Positions 6,980 through 15,174 of a DNA stretch of 64,000 nucleotides are shown piece by piece. The stretch is from positions 1 to 64,000 of the forward strand of contig JAGFNW010000002.1 in assembly GCA_017592665.1 (NCBI GenBank). Reading direction: 5' to 3'. The notes under the pieces were generated by a model that saw nothing but the letters and a program-made list of their open reading frames with translations, searched no databases and had not been told where the DNA came from. Position numbers and translations under genes: made by a program. The DNA is from Streptosporangiaceae bacterium NEAU-GS5. GTDB lineage: Bacteria > Actinomycetota > Actinomycetes > Streptosporangiales > Streptosporangiaceae. The stretch's first letter is position 1. Each line of letters begins with the position of its first letter.

Positions 6980-9091
6980 ATGTATCGCTTGGGAATCGAC
7001 ATCGGCGGCACGTTCACCGATTGCGTGCTGATCGGCCCGGGGGCCGACGGCGCCACGTATGCGACATCGAAGGCACTGTCCACCGGCGATGATCCGACCA
7101 GCGGCGTGCTCGCCGCGCTGACCGAGCTCTCGGCACGCGTAGGCGTGCCCTTGCGGGAGTTGCTCGCCGCGACCGAGCGTTTCGGCCACGGCACCACGAT
7201 CGGCACCAATGCCGTGCTGGAACGTACGGGCGCGCGGGTGGGCCTCATCACCACCGCGGGGCACGGCGACGCGCTGGCCATCATGCGCGGGCACGGCCGG
7301 GCGGCCGGCCGCGGCATCGAGGATGTGTTCCGGGTGCGTGGCGCCGCGCCGCCCGCGCCTCTGATCGTGCCCGGAGCGGTGCTCGAGCTGCACGAGCGGG
7401 TCGACGCCGCGGGCTCGGTGGTGGTGGCACTCGACGAGGCGCGTGCCGCCGAGGCGGTCGCCGCGTTCGTCGAGCGTCACCGGCTGACCAGCGTGGCCGT
7501 TGTGTTTCTGTGGTCGCTCGCCAACCCCGCACACGAGCTCGCCGTGGAGAAGATCGTGGCGGCGGAGGCGCCGGGCGTCTTCGTCTCGCTGTCCTCGCGG
7601 GTCTCGCCTCGGCTCGGTGAATACGAGCGGACCGTCGGCACCGTGCTCAACGGGTATGTCGGCCCCGCCTGCACCCGCTATCTGTCATCGATGGCCGACC
7701 GGCTCGCCGCCGAAGGGCTGACCGCTCCGCTGCTGGTGATGCAGTCCAGCGGCGGGGTGGTCTCGGCCACGGCGGCCGCGGAAATCGCTCTCGGCACCTT
7801 GGATTCCGGGCCTACGGCCGGCCTGACCGGCACCGCGGCGCTCGCGGCGGCCAACCGCCACCGCAATGTCGTGGCCACCGACATGGGTGGCACCTCGTTC
7901 GACATCGGCCTGGTGGTCAACGGCGAGCCTGTGGTGGCCGATGAGTCGGTCATCGACCGTTATACCTACCGCCTGCCGCATCTCGATGTGCGCACCACCG
8001 CGTGCGGCGGCGGCACCATCGCCCGCCGCGACCCGCGCACCGGCGCGCTGCGGGTCGGCCCGGAAAGCGCGGGGTCTCAGCCTGGCCCGGCCTGCTACGG
8101 GCGCGGCGGCACGGATGCGACCGTCACCGACGCCGACGTCGTGCTCGGCCTGCTGCGCCCCGAGAGCTTCCTCGCGGGGCGGATGCCGCTTGACGAGGCG
8201 GCCGCTCGAGCGGCGGTCGGACGGCTGGCCGACGAGCTCGGGCTGGGGCTCGAAGCCGCCGCGGCGGGCATCCTCAGTGTGAACAACCTCCGCGCCGCGA
8301 CGCTGATCCGGCAGCAGACGCTGGAACGCGGGCTCGACCCGCGTGACTTCGTGCTTTATTCGTACGGCGGAGCCGGTCCGGTGCACGCTTTCGGCTACGC
8401 GGCCGAGATCGGTGTCCGCGAGGTGCTGATCCCGCTCGGCGACGGCGCGTCCACGCTCTCCGCGTACGGCATCGCAGCCGGAGACGCGGCGCGGTTCGTG
8501 GAGATGGAGACGGCACTACGGGCGCCGTTCGACGACGCGGCCTTGTCCGCCGCGATCGGCGATGTGACGGAGCGCGCGCGGAAGGCCCTGGTAGATGCGG
8601 GTGTCTTCGAAGAGCCCCGGGTCGACGTGTGGGCCCTGATGCGCTATCAGGAGCAGCTGATGCACAGTTTGGAGGTGCCGGTCGCCGAGGCGGGCGGCGC
8701 CGGTTTGGCCTCCAGGCTGGTCGAGGGGTTCCTCCAGGAGTACGCCCAGCGTTATGGCGACTCGCCCGCGGCAGCGTTCCAGGCGGCGGAGGTGTTCGCG
8801 CTGAGGGCGCGGGCCCGCGTGCCCGGATCGGTGCCACAGATCAGCGGCCGCCCCGGCGGCGATGTCACCGGCGCGGCCGGCCGTTCCGCGCAGGTGTTCT
8901 GGCCCGATGCCGGAGAACGGCTGCTCACCAGCGTGTTCGACGGCGAGCGCCTGGGTGGGCTTGATCGTGTCACCGGCCCGGCTCTGGTCGAGCTGCCGCA
9001 CACGACGGTCGCCGTGCCGCGCGGCGCGACGCTCACCGCCGAGCATGGGCATTTCCGTCTGCTGCTGCCTTCCCCGGAGGTGGGACGATGA
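6980..9091 (+). CDS. Hydantoinase/oxoprolinase A-type subunit (acetone carboxylase beta-like), ATP-binding
   Basis: 703 aa from ATG 6980, with GGGAGG 6 nt upstream. The actin-like ATPase signatures are intact: DIGGTFTD (residues 7-14), HGTTIGTNA (70-78) and a second phosphate-binding DMGGTSFD near residue 300. These define the HyuA family, which includes N-methylhydantoinase A, 5-oxoprolinase and the ATP-hydrolysing subunit of acetone/acetophenone carboxylases. In that group ATP activates bicarbonate and/or the enolised substrate, or drives lactam/hydantoin opening. The downstream HyuB-type gene overlaps by ATGA and supplies the second subunit. Substrate is unknown; the linked ligase and mutase suggest that an organic acid is produced. 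Cytosolic. Confidence 0.9.
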   Translation: MYRLGIDIGGTFTDCVLIGPGADGATYATSKALSTGDDPTSGVLAALTELSARVGVPLRELLAATERFGHGTTIGTNAVLERTGARVGLITTAGHGDALAIMRGHGRAAGRGIEDVFRVRGAAPPAPLIVPGAVLELHERVDAAGSVVVALDEARAAEAVAAFVERHRLTSVAVVFLWSLANPAHELAVEKIVAAEAPGVFVSLSSRVSPRLGEYERTVGTVLNGYVGPACTRYLSSMADRLAAEGLTAPLLVMQSSGGVVSATAAAEIALGTLDSGPTAGLTGTAALAAANRHRNVVATDMGGTSFDIGLVVNGEPVVADESVIDRYTYRLPHLDVRTTACGGGTIARRDPRTGALRVGPESAGSQPGPACYGRGGTDATVTDADVVLGLLRPESFLAGRMPLDEAAARAAVGRLADELGLGLEAAAAGILSVNNLRAATLIRQQTLERGLDPRDFVLYSYGGAGPVHAFGYAAEIGVREVLIPLGDGASTLSAYGIAAGDAARFVEMETALRAPFDDAALSAAIGDVTERARKALVDAGVFEEPRVDVWALMRYQEQLMHSLEVPVAEAGGAGLASRLVEGFLQEYAQRYGDSPAAAFQAAEVFALRARARVPGSVPQISGRPGGDVTGAAGRSAQVFWPDAGERLLTSVFDGERLGGLDRVTGPALVELPHTTVAVPRGATLTAEHGHFRLLLPSPEVGR

Positions 9092-11391
9092 GCCACGCTG
9101 ATTCGAAGGTCGTCTGGGATGGCGTGGCCCGTGGCTACGTGCCCGCCGAGCCGCTGCCCATCGATCCCAGCCTGGCCCTGCACGAGGCGGGCACGGCGGA
9201 GGTCGACCCGGTCACGTTCGAAGTGATCCGCTATGCGCTTCTCAACGCGAATGTGGAACACGGCCAGACACTGCAGCGGCTGTGCGTGTCGCCGGTCACG
9301 ATGCTGACCCGCGACTTCCAGCCGTCGATTCTCACCCAGCGGGGCGAGCTGGTCTTCCTCGGCCCCTACCTGCAGTATTTCTCCAACGCCCAGTCCCTCA
9401 CGGTGAAGTGGATCCTCGAGCATCGAAGCGCCGATCCGGGCATAGCCCCCGGTGACATGTTCCTGTCCAACGACCCCTACGTGGGCACGCCACACCAGCC
9501 TGACACCATCGTCGCCGCCCCCGTTTTCACGGATGGCCGGCTGTTCTGCTGGGTGGCGAATGTGCTGCATCACTCCGACATCGGCGGCTCGGTCGTGGGG
9601 AGCTTCTGCGTCGACGCTGCCGATATCTTCACCGACCCGCCCGCGTTCCCGCCATTCAAGATCGTCGAAGCCGGACGGCTCCGGCCCGACATGGAGCAGG
9701 TGTTCCTGCGGCAGTCACGGCTGCCCAACGTCGTCCAGATGGATCTGCGTGCCGCGATCTCCGCCAACACGGCCACCGTCCGCAAGGTCGAGGCCCTGAT
9801 CGCCCGCTACGGCGCCGACGCGGTGAAGACCGTGATGACCCGCGTGCTGGATGCGGGCGAGGAGACGTTCCGGCAGCGGCTGCGGCAGATTCCGGATGGC
9901 ACCTGGTCCCACCGGCTGTACGCGGAGGCGTCGCACACCGGCGACACCGGGCTCTATCGCTACCAGCTGACCGTGCGCAAGCGCGGCGACGAGCTGTTCG
10001 TCGACAATGCGGGCACCGATCCGCAGGCCGGATCGATCAACGTGACGTACGCGGGACTGGTCGGCGCGTTCCTCTCCGCGCTGACGGCGTCGCTCACGCC
10101 CGATCTCGCGGGCGCCTATGGCGGCGTCTACCGGCTCGTCCATTTCGACCCGGTGCCGGGCACCCTGTCCTGCGCGGATTTCCCCGCCGCCGTCAGCCCG
10201 TCCGGGGTGTTCACCATGGAATTGCTGATCAGCCTGGCCGGCTCGGTCATAGCGAAGATGGTCGCCTGCGGCCCGCCTGAGCTGCGCGACCAGGCACTCG
10301 GCCCGGCCCAGCCCCACTGGTACGGCACGATCATCGCCGGACAGCTGGGGTCCGGCGCCCCTTACATCGCGGTCAACGCCAACAACATGATCGGCGCGCT
10401 GCCGGCCGGCAGTGACACCGACGGAATGGATTTCGGCGGCCACTTCTGGATTCCCGAGGGCATCGCCAGCAACGTCGAGGAGACCGAGCAGCTCTATCCG
10501 ATGCTGTGCCTGTTCCGGCGGGCGCTGCCCTGCGGCGCGGATGGCGCCGGCACGTGGCGCGGCGGCCGCTCCATCACGGAGGCCTATGTGCCCTGGGGAA
10601 CGCCGGGCATGGCGGCCGCGCTGTACATCGATGACTCGTTCCCCAAGGCCGTGGGCCCGTTCGGCGCCAATCCCAGCAGCATGGGCCGCGTCACGATCAA
10701 ACACGGCGTGGGCCTCGCCGAGCGGTTCGCGGCGGGCGAGGTCCCACAGGATGTGGCCGCCCTGCCCGGTGTGGAGCAGCCGGTGGATCACAAGGGTCCG
10801 CCGCTGATGCTCGGCCCCGATTCGGTCATCGTCTGGACGGGGGCGAACAACCCGGGATACGGCGATCCGCTGGCCCGTGACCCCCGCGACGTCGCCCGCG
10901 ACACCTCCCAGGGATGGCTCGACCCCGCGGCCGCCACAAGCGTTTACGGCCTCGTCTGGGATGCGGAGGGCGCCGTAGACGGCGCGGCCACGGCGGCCCT
11001 GCGCGAGCGGCGCCTGGCGGAGCGGCTCGCCGCCGCGACACCTCCCGTCGCCGGTCCCCCGGAGCGGGCCGGCTCCGACGTGGTCCTGCGCCCGGTGGGC
11101 GGGGAGCTCGCGGTGTCGCTCGTCGACGGCCGTCCGGCCCAGTGGGCGTCGCTCACCGGAAGAGCGCTGCTCGGATCGGTCACCGATGACTACCGGTCCA
11201 ACTGCGCGACACGCGACACGCCGGTCAACGACCTGGCCCTGGAGTTCGGCACCCGTCCCGGCCGTCCGGGCGCGGCGATGCTGCTGCGCGAATACCTCTG
11301 CCCGATCACCGGCCGCCGCCTGACCACCGAGCTCATCCGCACCGGCGACACCCCTGTCACCGACATGCTGCTGGCAGGTGAAGGCCGATGA
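9088..11391 (+). CDS. Hydantoinase/oxoprolinase B-type subunit with C-terminal acetone carboxylase gamma-like domain
   Basis: 767 aa, ATGA-coupled to the HyuA-type gene. Residues about 35-600 are a HyuB core (DPVTFEVIRYAL, FLSNDPYVGTPHQPD, HHSDIGG), matching the metal-containing subunit of acetone/acetophenone carboxylases. The tail beyond about 680 has a second feature: LLREYLCPITGRRL and upstream DDYRSNC recall the small gamma subunit of acetone carboxylase (REYFCPECG and an upstream CxCG), but with fewer Cys. The protein thus looks like a fusion of a HyuB/AcxB-type subunit with a degenerate gamma subunit. Acetone carboxylase itself is an A2B2G2 complex, so fusion would fix its stoichiometry. 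Enzyme class is secure, substrate is not. Confidence 0.88.
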   Translation: MSHADSKVVWDGVARGYVPAEPLPIDPSLALHEAGTAEVDPVTFEVIRYALLNANVEHGQTLQRLCVSPVTMLTRDFQPSILTQRGELVFLGPYLQYFSNAQSLTVKWILEHRSADPGIAPGDMFLSNDPYVGTPHQPDTIVAAPVFTDGRLFCWVANVLHHSDIGGSVVGSFCVDAADIFTDPPAFPPFKIVEAGRLRPDMEQVFLRQSRLPNVVQMDLRAAISANTATVRKVEALIARYGADAVKTVMTRVLDAGEETFRQRLRQIPDGTWSHRLYAEASHTGDTGLYRYQLTVRKRGDELFVDNAGTDPQAGSINVTYAGLVGAFLSALTASLTPDLAGAYGGVYRLVHFDPVPGTLSCADFPAAVSPSGVFTMELLISLAGSVIAKMVACGPPELRDQALGPAQPHWYGTIIAGQLGSGAPYIAVNANNMIGALPAGSDTDGMDFGGHFWIPEGIASNVEETEQLYPMLCLFRRALPCGADGAGTWRGGRSITEAYVPWGTPGMAAALYIDDSFPKAVGPFGANPSSMGRVTIKHGVGLAERFAAGEVPQDVAALPGVEQPVDHKGPPLMLGPDSVIVWTGANNPGYGDPLARDPRDVARDTSQGWLDPAAATSVYGLVWDAEGAVDGAATAALRERRLAERLAAATPPVAGPPERAGSDVVLRPVGGELAVSLVDGRPAQWASLTGRALLGSVTDDYRSNCATRDTPVNDLALEFGTRPGRPGAAMLLREYLCPITGRRLTTELIRTGDTPVTDMLLAGEGR

Positions 11392-12887
11392 CATCGACCG
11401 TCGGGGGGCTTCTGATCCGGTCCGCGCACCGCCGACCGGATGCGGCGGCGCTGATCGAGGGCGACACGGTCCTGTCGTACGCGGACGAGGCGGCGGCCGC
11501 GCGCCGGGTGGCCTGGCGGCTGCATGCCGGCGGGGTCCGTCCCGGCGATCGGGTCGCCCTCGCGCTGACCAACGGGTGGCGCTACGCGGTCGCCTACGCC
11601 GGCGTGCAGCTGGCGGGGGCCACCGCCGTGCTGGTCAACACCCGCTTCGCGCCGCCCGAGATCGAGTATGTGCTGCGCGACTGCGGCGCCACCGCCGTCA
11701 TCGTGGACGCGGAAACGGCTCCGGGCGTCCCCTCCGTGTGCCCTCAGTGGGATGTGACCGACCTGACCGCGCCGGGCGAGGAAGCGGCGGAGCTCCCCGG
11801 GTTGTCCGCCGCTCCCGGCGACATCGCCAACATTCTGTACACCTCGGGAACCACGGGCCGCCCCAAGGGCGCGCTGCAGACCCATGGCAACGTGGTGTTC
11901 AACGCGAGCACGGTGGGCTCGGTTCTCGGCGTCACCCATGCCGACCGCACCCTGGTCGTCGCGCCGATGTTCCACGCCACCGGGATCGTCTCGCAGGTGG
12001 TCGGCTTCGGCGCGCAGGGCGCGGCGCGGGTCTTCCAGCCCCGATTCACCGTTCAGGGCCTGCGCGAATCGCTCATGACGCACCGGATCACCTTCTTCGC
12101 CGGGGTTACCGCCATGATCCACTTGATGCTGCGGGATCCGGCGTTCGATCCGGGTGACCTGCCCGACCTCCGCACGGTGTGCTTCGGCGGAGCGCCGGTG
12201 GCGGAGGCCTTCCTGGCGGAGGCCGCCAAGCGGCTGCCCGGCGTGACCTTCGCCAACGTGTGGGGGCTGACCGAGGCCACCTCGATCGTCACGTACGCGC
12301 CCGGAGAGCAATGGCTTGATCGGCCGTGGACCGTCGGGCGGCCAGTGACCGGCGTCGAGGTGGCCGTGGCCGTCGACGGTGAGCCGCGCACGGCCCCCGA
12401 TCCGGATCTCGTGGGTGAGTTGTGGGTTCGCGGGCCGGTGGTCGCGGCCGGCTATTGGGCCCGGCCGGAGGCGACCGCCGAGACGTTCGGTGCCGACGGC
12501 TGGCTGCACACCGGCGACGTGGGGCGGGTCGACGCCGACGGATACGTTCAGGTGCTCGACCGGATGAAGGACATGATCATCCGTGGCGGCGAGAATGTTT
12601 ACAGCCTGGAGGTGGAAAGCGTGCTGGCCCGCCATCCGGCCGTCCTGGAGGTCGCGGTCGTGGGAATACCCGACGAGGTCATGGGCGAGCGGGTGCGTGC
12701 CGTGGTGGTGCCGCGGCAGGGAGAGCGGGTCTCGCTCGACGGGCTGCGTGACTGGGCCGCCGGGCACCTGGCGGACTACAAGCTCCCCGTCGACCTCGTA
12801 ACTGTGGATGCGCTCCCCCGCAATGCCAACGGCAAGGTCCTCAAGAAGCGGCTCGCGGCCACCCCACCTGCGGGCGTCCGCCCATGA
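11388..12887 (+). CDS. Acyl-CoA synthetase (AMP-forming, ANL superfamily)
   Basis: 499 aa, ATGA-overlapping the HyuB-type gene. Motifs in order: the P-loop-like YTSGTTGRPKGAL at about 150-162, NVWGLTEATS near 300, the hinge/ribose-binding GWLHTGDVGRVDADGY near 370-385 and the C-terminal catalytic Lys in NANGKVLKKR near 485. These show a complete ligase that makes an acyl-AMP and then the CoA thioester. Length and motifs fit short/medium-chain or aryl acid ligases. In the operon it would activate the acid produced or used by the HyuAB-type enzyme and present the thioester to the B12 mutase. Specificity cannot be read from sequence. Confidence 0.92.
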   Translation: MTSTVGGLLIRSAHRRPDAAALIEGDTVLSYADEAAAARRVAWRLHAGGVRPGDRVALALTNGWRYAVAYAGVQLAGATAVLVNTRFAPPEIEYVLRDCGATAVIVDAETAPGVPSVCPQWDVTDLTAPGEEAAELPGLSAAPGDIANILYTSGTTGRPKGALQTHGNVVFNASTVGSVLGVTHADRTLVVAPMFHATGIVSQVVGFGAQGAARVFQPRFTVQGLRESLMTHRITFFAGVTAMIHLMLRDPAFDPGDLPDLRTVCFGGAPVAEAFLAEAAKRLPGVTFANVWGLTEATSIVTYAPGEQWLDRPWTVGRPVTGVEVAVAVDGEPRTAPDPDLVGELWVRGPVVAAGYWARPEATAETFGADGWLHTGDVGRVDADGYVQVLDRMKDMIIRGGENVYSLEVESVLARHPAVLEVAVVGIPDEVMGERVRAVVVPRQGERVSLDGLRDWAAGHLADYKLPVDLVTVDALPRNANGKVLKKRLAATPPAGVRP

Positions 12888-13534
12888 CGGCGGTACTGCA
12901 GACTGGCCTGGTGCCCGTGCCACGTGACGCCTCGCAGCCGACCTCGCCCATCGAGCGGACGATGGCCGACGCCATCCTCGCCCGCGCCGCATCCTTGTTC
13001 TCCAATCGCGGCTACCACGCGGTCGGAATCCGCGACCTCGCCGACGCGGTGGGTCTGTCCACGTCCACGCTGTACCACTACTACGCGAACAAGCAGGACA
13101 TCCTGTTCGCGATCATCAACAATTTCCTCGAGGAGTTCACCCGGCGGCTCATCGCCATACTCCGCGAGACCGGCGTCCCGCCGCGCGAGCGGCTGGAGCA
13201 CGCCATCACCGACCATGTCACGCTGACCGTGACGCGCAGCGAGGAACTGCTGGCCGGCAACCCCGTGCTCAACGCGCTCAGCCAGGAGCAGCGGGCCAGG
13301 ATCGCCGCGCTGCGCCGGTCATATCGCGACGCGGTGCGCGACGTCATCGCCGAAGGCGTGGTGGCGGGCGACTTCCACGTCGAGGATCCGCTGCTGACCG
13401 CCATGGCCATGCTCGACATGCTCGACGGCATCCGCAGCTGGTATCACCTCGACGGGCAGCTCGACCTGCCCGAGCTCGCGGCGCGCTACCGCGCCTACGC
13501 CCTGGCCCTGTGCCGGTCCGGTGACAGCCCATGA
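12884..13534 (+). CDS. TetR-family regulator inside the mutase operon
   Basis: 216 aa, ATGA overlaps on both sides. After a 25-residue extension comes a classical TetR_N domain (ILARAASLFSNRGYHAVGI ... LSTSTLYHYYANKQDI) and a C-terminal domain (about 95-205) of the type that binds acyl-CoA-like ligands in several actinobacterial TetRs. Because it is co-transcribed with the catabolic genes, an autoregulated circuit is likely, with the 26-bp palindrome at 6940-6965 as the site. The ligand would plausibly be a pathway acyl-CoA. The last two points are inference. Confidence 0.88.
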   Translation: MTAVLQTGLVPVPRDASQPTSPIERTMADAILARAASLFSNRGYHAVGIRDLADAVGLSTSTLYHYYANKQDILFAIINNFLEEFTRRLIAILRETGVPPRERLEHAITDHVTLTVTRSEELLAGNPVLNALSQEQRARIAALRRSYRDAVRDVIAEGVVAGDFHVEDPLLTAMAMLDMLDGIRSWYHLDGQLDLPELAARYRAYALALCRSGDSP

Positions 13535-15174
13535 CCTCCGGCGCGCACGACCACACCGACGAGCCACGGACAGCGGCGGGGATTTCGCTGCGAGCCTTCT
13601 ATGGGCCGGCAGACGCCGTAGGAGCGTATGAGCGCATCGGCGATCCGGGTGAGTATCCGTTCACCCGGGGGCGGCTTCGTCCGCCGCATGGGCGGCCGCG
13701 CGGCTGGATCCAGCGAGAGCTGTCCGGCGAAGGCTCGCCGCGCCGGTCGAACGCGCAGTTCCACGCGCTGCTCGCCCACGGGGCGCTCGGCATCGACGTG
13801 ATCGGTGACAACCCGACCATGTCCGCGCTGGATCCCGATCATCCGATGTGCGAGCCCGCCGTCGGCACCACCGGTGTATCCCTGTGCCGCAAGCAGGATT
13901 TCATCGAGCTCCTCGACGGCGTCCCGCTCGACCGCATCACCCTCAGCCACTCACTGCCGCCCGCGTTCGCGCTGGCCGGCCAGTTCCTCGCAGCCCGCGC
14001 GAGCGGCGTCCCGCCCGAGCTGCTGCGCGGCTCGGCGATCCAGCCTCCCCTGTACGCCGAAGACTGCTCCTACTCCACGTTCCTTCCGTTCGACCTGCGG
14101 ATGCGCCTGACACTCGACTCGATCGCGTTCTCGCTCCGCGAGATGCCCCGATTCCACGCCTTCCTCGAGGACACCTATTACATCTCCGACGGCGGGCTGG
14201 ACGCCGTGGAGGAGATGAGCCTCGGACTGCTGGAGATCCGCGAGGTCTGCCGCCGCCTGCTGGCGCGCGGCCTGTCCATCGACGCCTTCGCCCCGCGCAT
14301 CGCCATCCTCGTCAACTGCCGGATGGACCTGTTCGAGGAGATCGCGAAGATCCGCGCGACCAGGCGGCTGTTCGCCCGCATGATGCGAGACGAGTTCGGT
14401 GCGGCCGATCCCCGTTCCTGGTCGGTGAACGTCGCCGTGCACACCTCGGGGCTCACGCTCACCGCCGCCCAACCGGCCAACAACATCGTCCGCGGCGCCG
14501 TACAGGCCCTCGCCATGGCCATGGCCGGAGTCCAGGGGCTGGAGATCTCCACGTTCGACGAGCCGTTCCGCACGCCGTCGCCCGTCGCACATCAACTCGC
14601 TATCCGCACTCAGCAGATCATCCAGACGGAGACCAACGTCGCGTCGGTCGAGGATCCGCTCGGCGGCTCCTGGTATCTGGAATCCCTCACCGACGAACTC
14701 GAGCACCGCATCGACGCTGCCGTACGCCGGATGGAAGATCACGGCGATGTCGGCACCCTGGTCGAGAACGGCTTCTTCCGGTCCATCTTCACCGCCGCCA
14801 TGGATAGGCACTCCTCCGCGGTCCAGAGCGGCGAACTGCGCATCGTCGGCGTCAACGAGCACGTCGTCCCGCCCGAAGCCGACCGGTTCCTGCGCGACGT
14901 CGCGGAGGAACGCTTCGAACCCGATCTGGCCCACGTCGCACGCATCCGCGCCTGGCGGCCGACCCGCGCGGCCGCGCCGCTCGACGCGGCCCTGGAGCGG
15001 GTTCGCCAGGCGGCCGCCGACCCAGGCGCGGATCTGATGGATCCGATCATCACCGCTCTTGACCTCGACGCGACGATCGGCGAGATCACCGGATGCCTTC
15101 GCGAAGGCCAGGGGCTGCCCGCCGATCCCGTCGGCTACGCCACCTCGCGCAATCCCGTCGAGGTGCGCCGATGA
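13531..15174 (+). CDS. B12-dependent acyl-CoA mutase, large (catalytic) subunit, divergent
   Basis: 547 aa, methylmalonyl-CoA mutase large-subunit family without its own B12 domain. Recognisable family blocks are YPFTRG (42-47), SALDPDHP (98-105), IDAFAPRIAILVN, EIAKIRATRRLFARMM, and ISTFDEPFRTPSP...LAIRTQQIIQTETNVASVEDP. The active site is unusual. The MCM motif around Tyr89 (RQYAG) reads RELSG, giving Leu64 where MCM has Tyr, isobutyryl-CoA mutase Phe and 2-hydroxyisobutyryl-CoA mutase Ile. The catalytic-site His of GYHxxE is Tyr217. The Asp that marks 2-hydroxyisobutyryl-CoA mutases is Ile91. It therefore looks like an acyl-CoA mutase of undescribed specificity. The small subunit follows with an ATGA overlap. 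No MeaB-type G-protein chaperone lies in the window. Confidence 0.88.
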   Translation: MTSGAHDHTDEPRTAAGISLRAFYGPADAVGAYERIGDPGEYPFTRGRLRPPHGRPRGWIQRELSGEGSPRRSNAQFHALLAHGALGIDVIGDNPTMSALDPDHPMCEPAVGTTGVSLCRKQDFIELLDGVPLDRITLSHSLPPAFALAGQFLAARASGVPPELLRGSAIQPPLYAEDCSYSTFLPFDLRMRLTLDSIAFSLREMPRFHAFLEDTYYISDGGLDAVEEMSLGLLEIREVCRRLLARGLSIDAFAPRIAILVNCRMDLFEEIAKIRATRRLFARMMRDEFGAADPRSWSVNVAVHTSGLTLTAAQPANNIVRGAVQALAMAMAGVQGLEISTFDEPFRTPSPVAHQLAIRTQQIIQTETNVASVEDPLGGSWYLESLTDELEHRIDAAVRRMEDHGDVGTLVENGFFRSIFTAAMDRHSSAVQSGELRIVGVNEHVVPPEADRFLRDVAEERFEPDLAHVARIRAWRPTRAAAPLDAALERVRQAAADPGADLMDPIITALDLDATIGEITGCLREGQGLPADPVGYATSRNPVEVRR

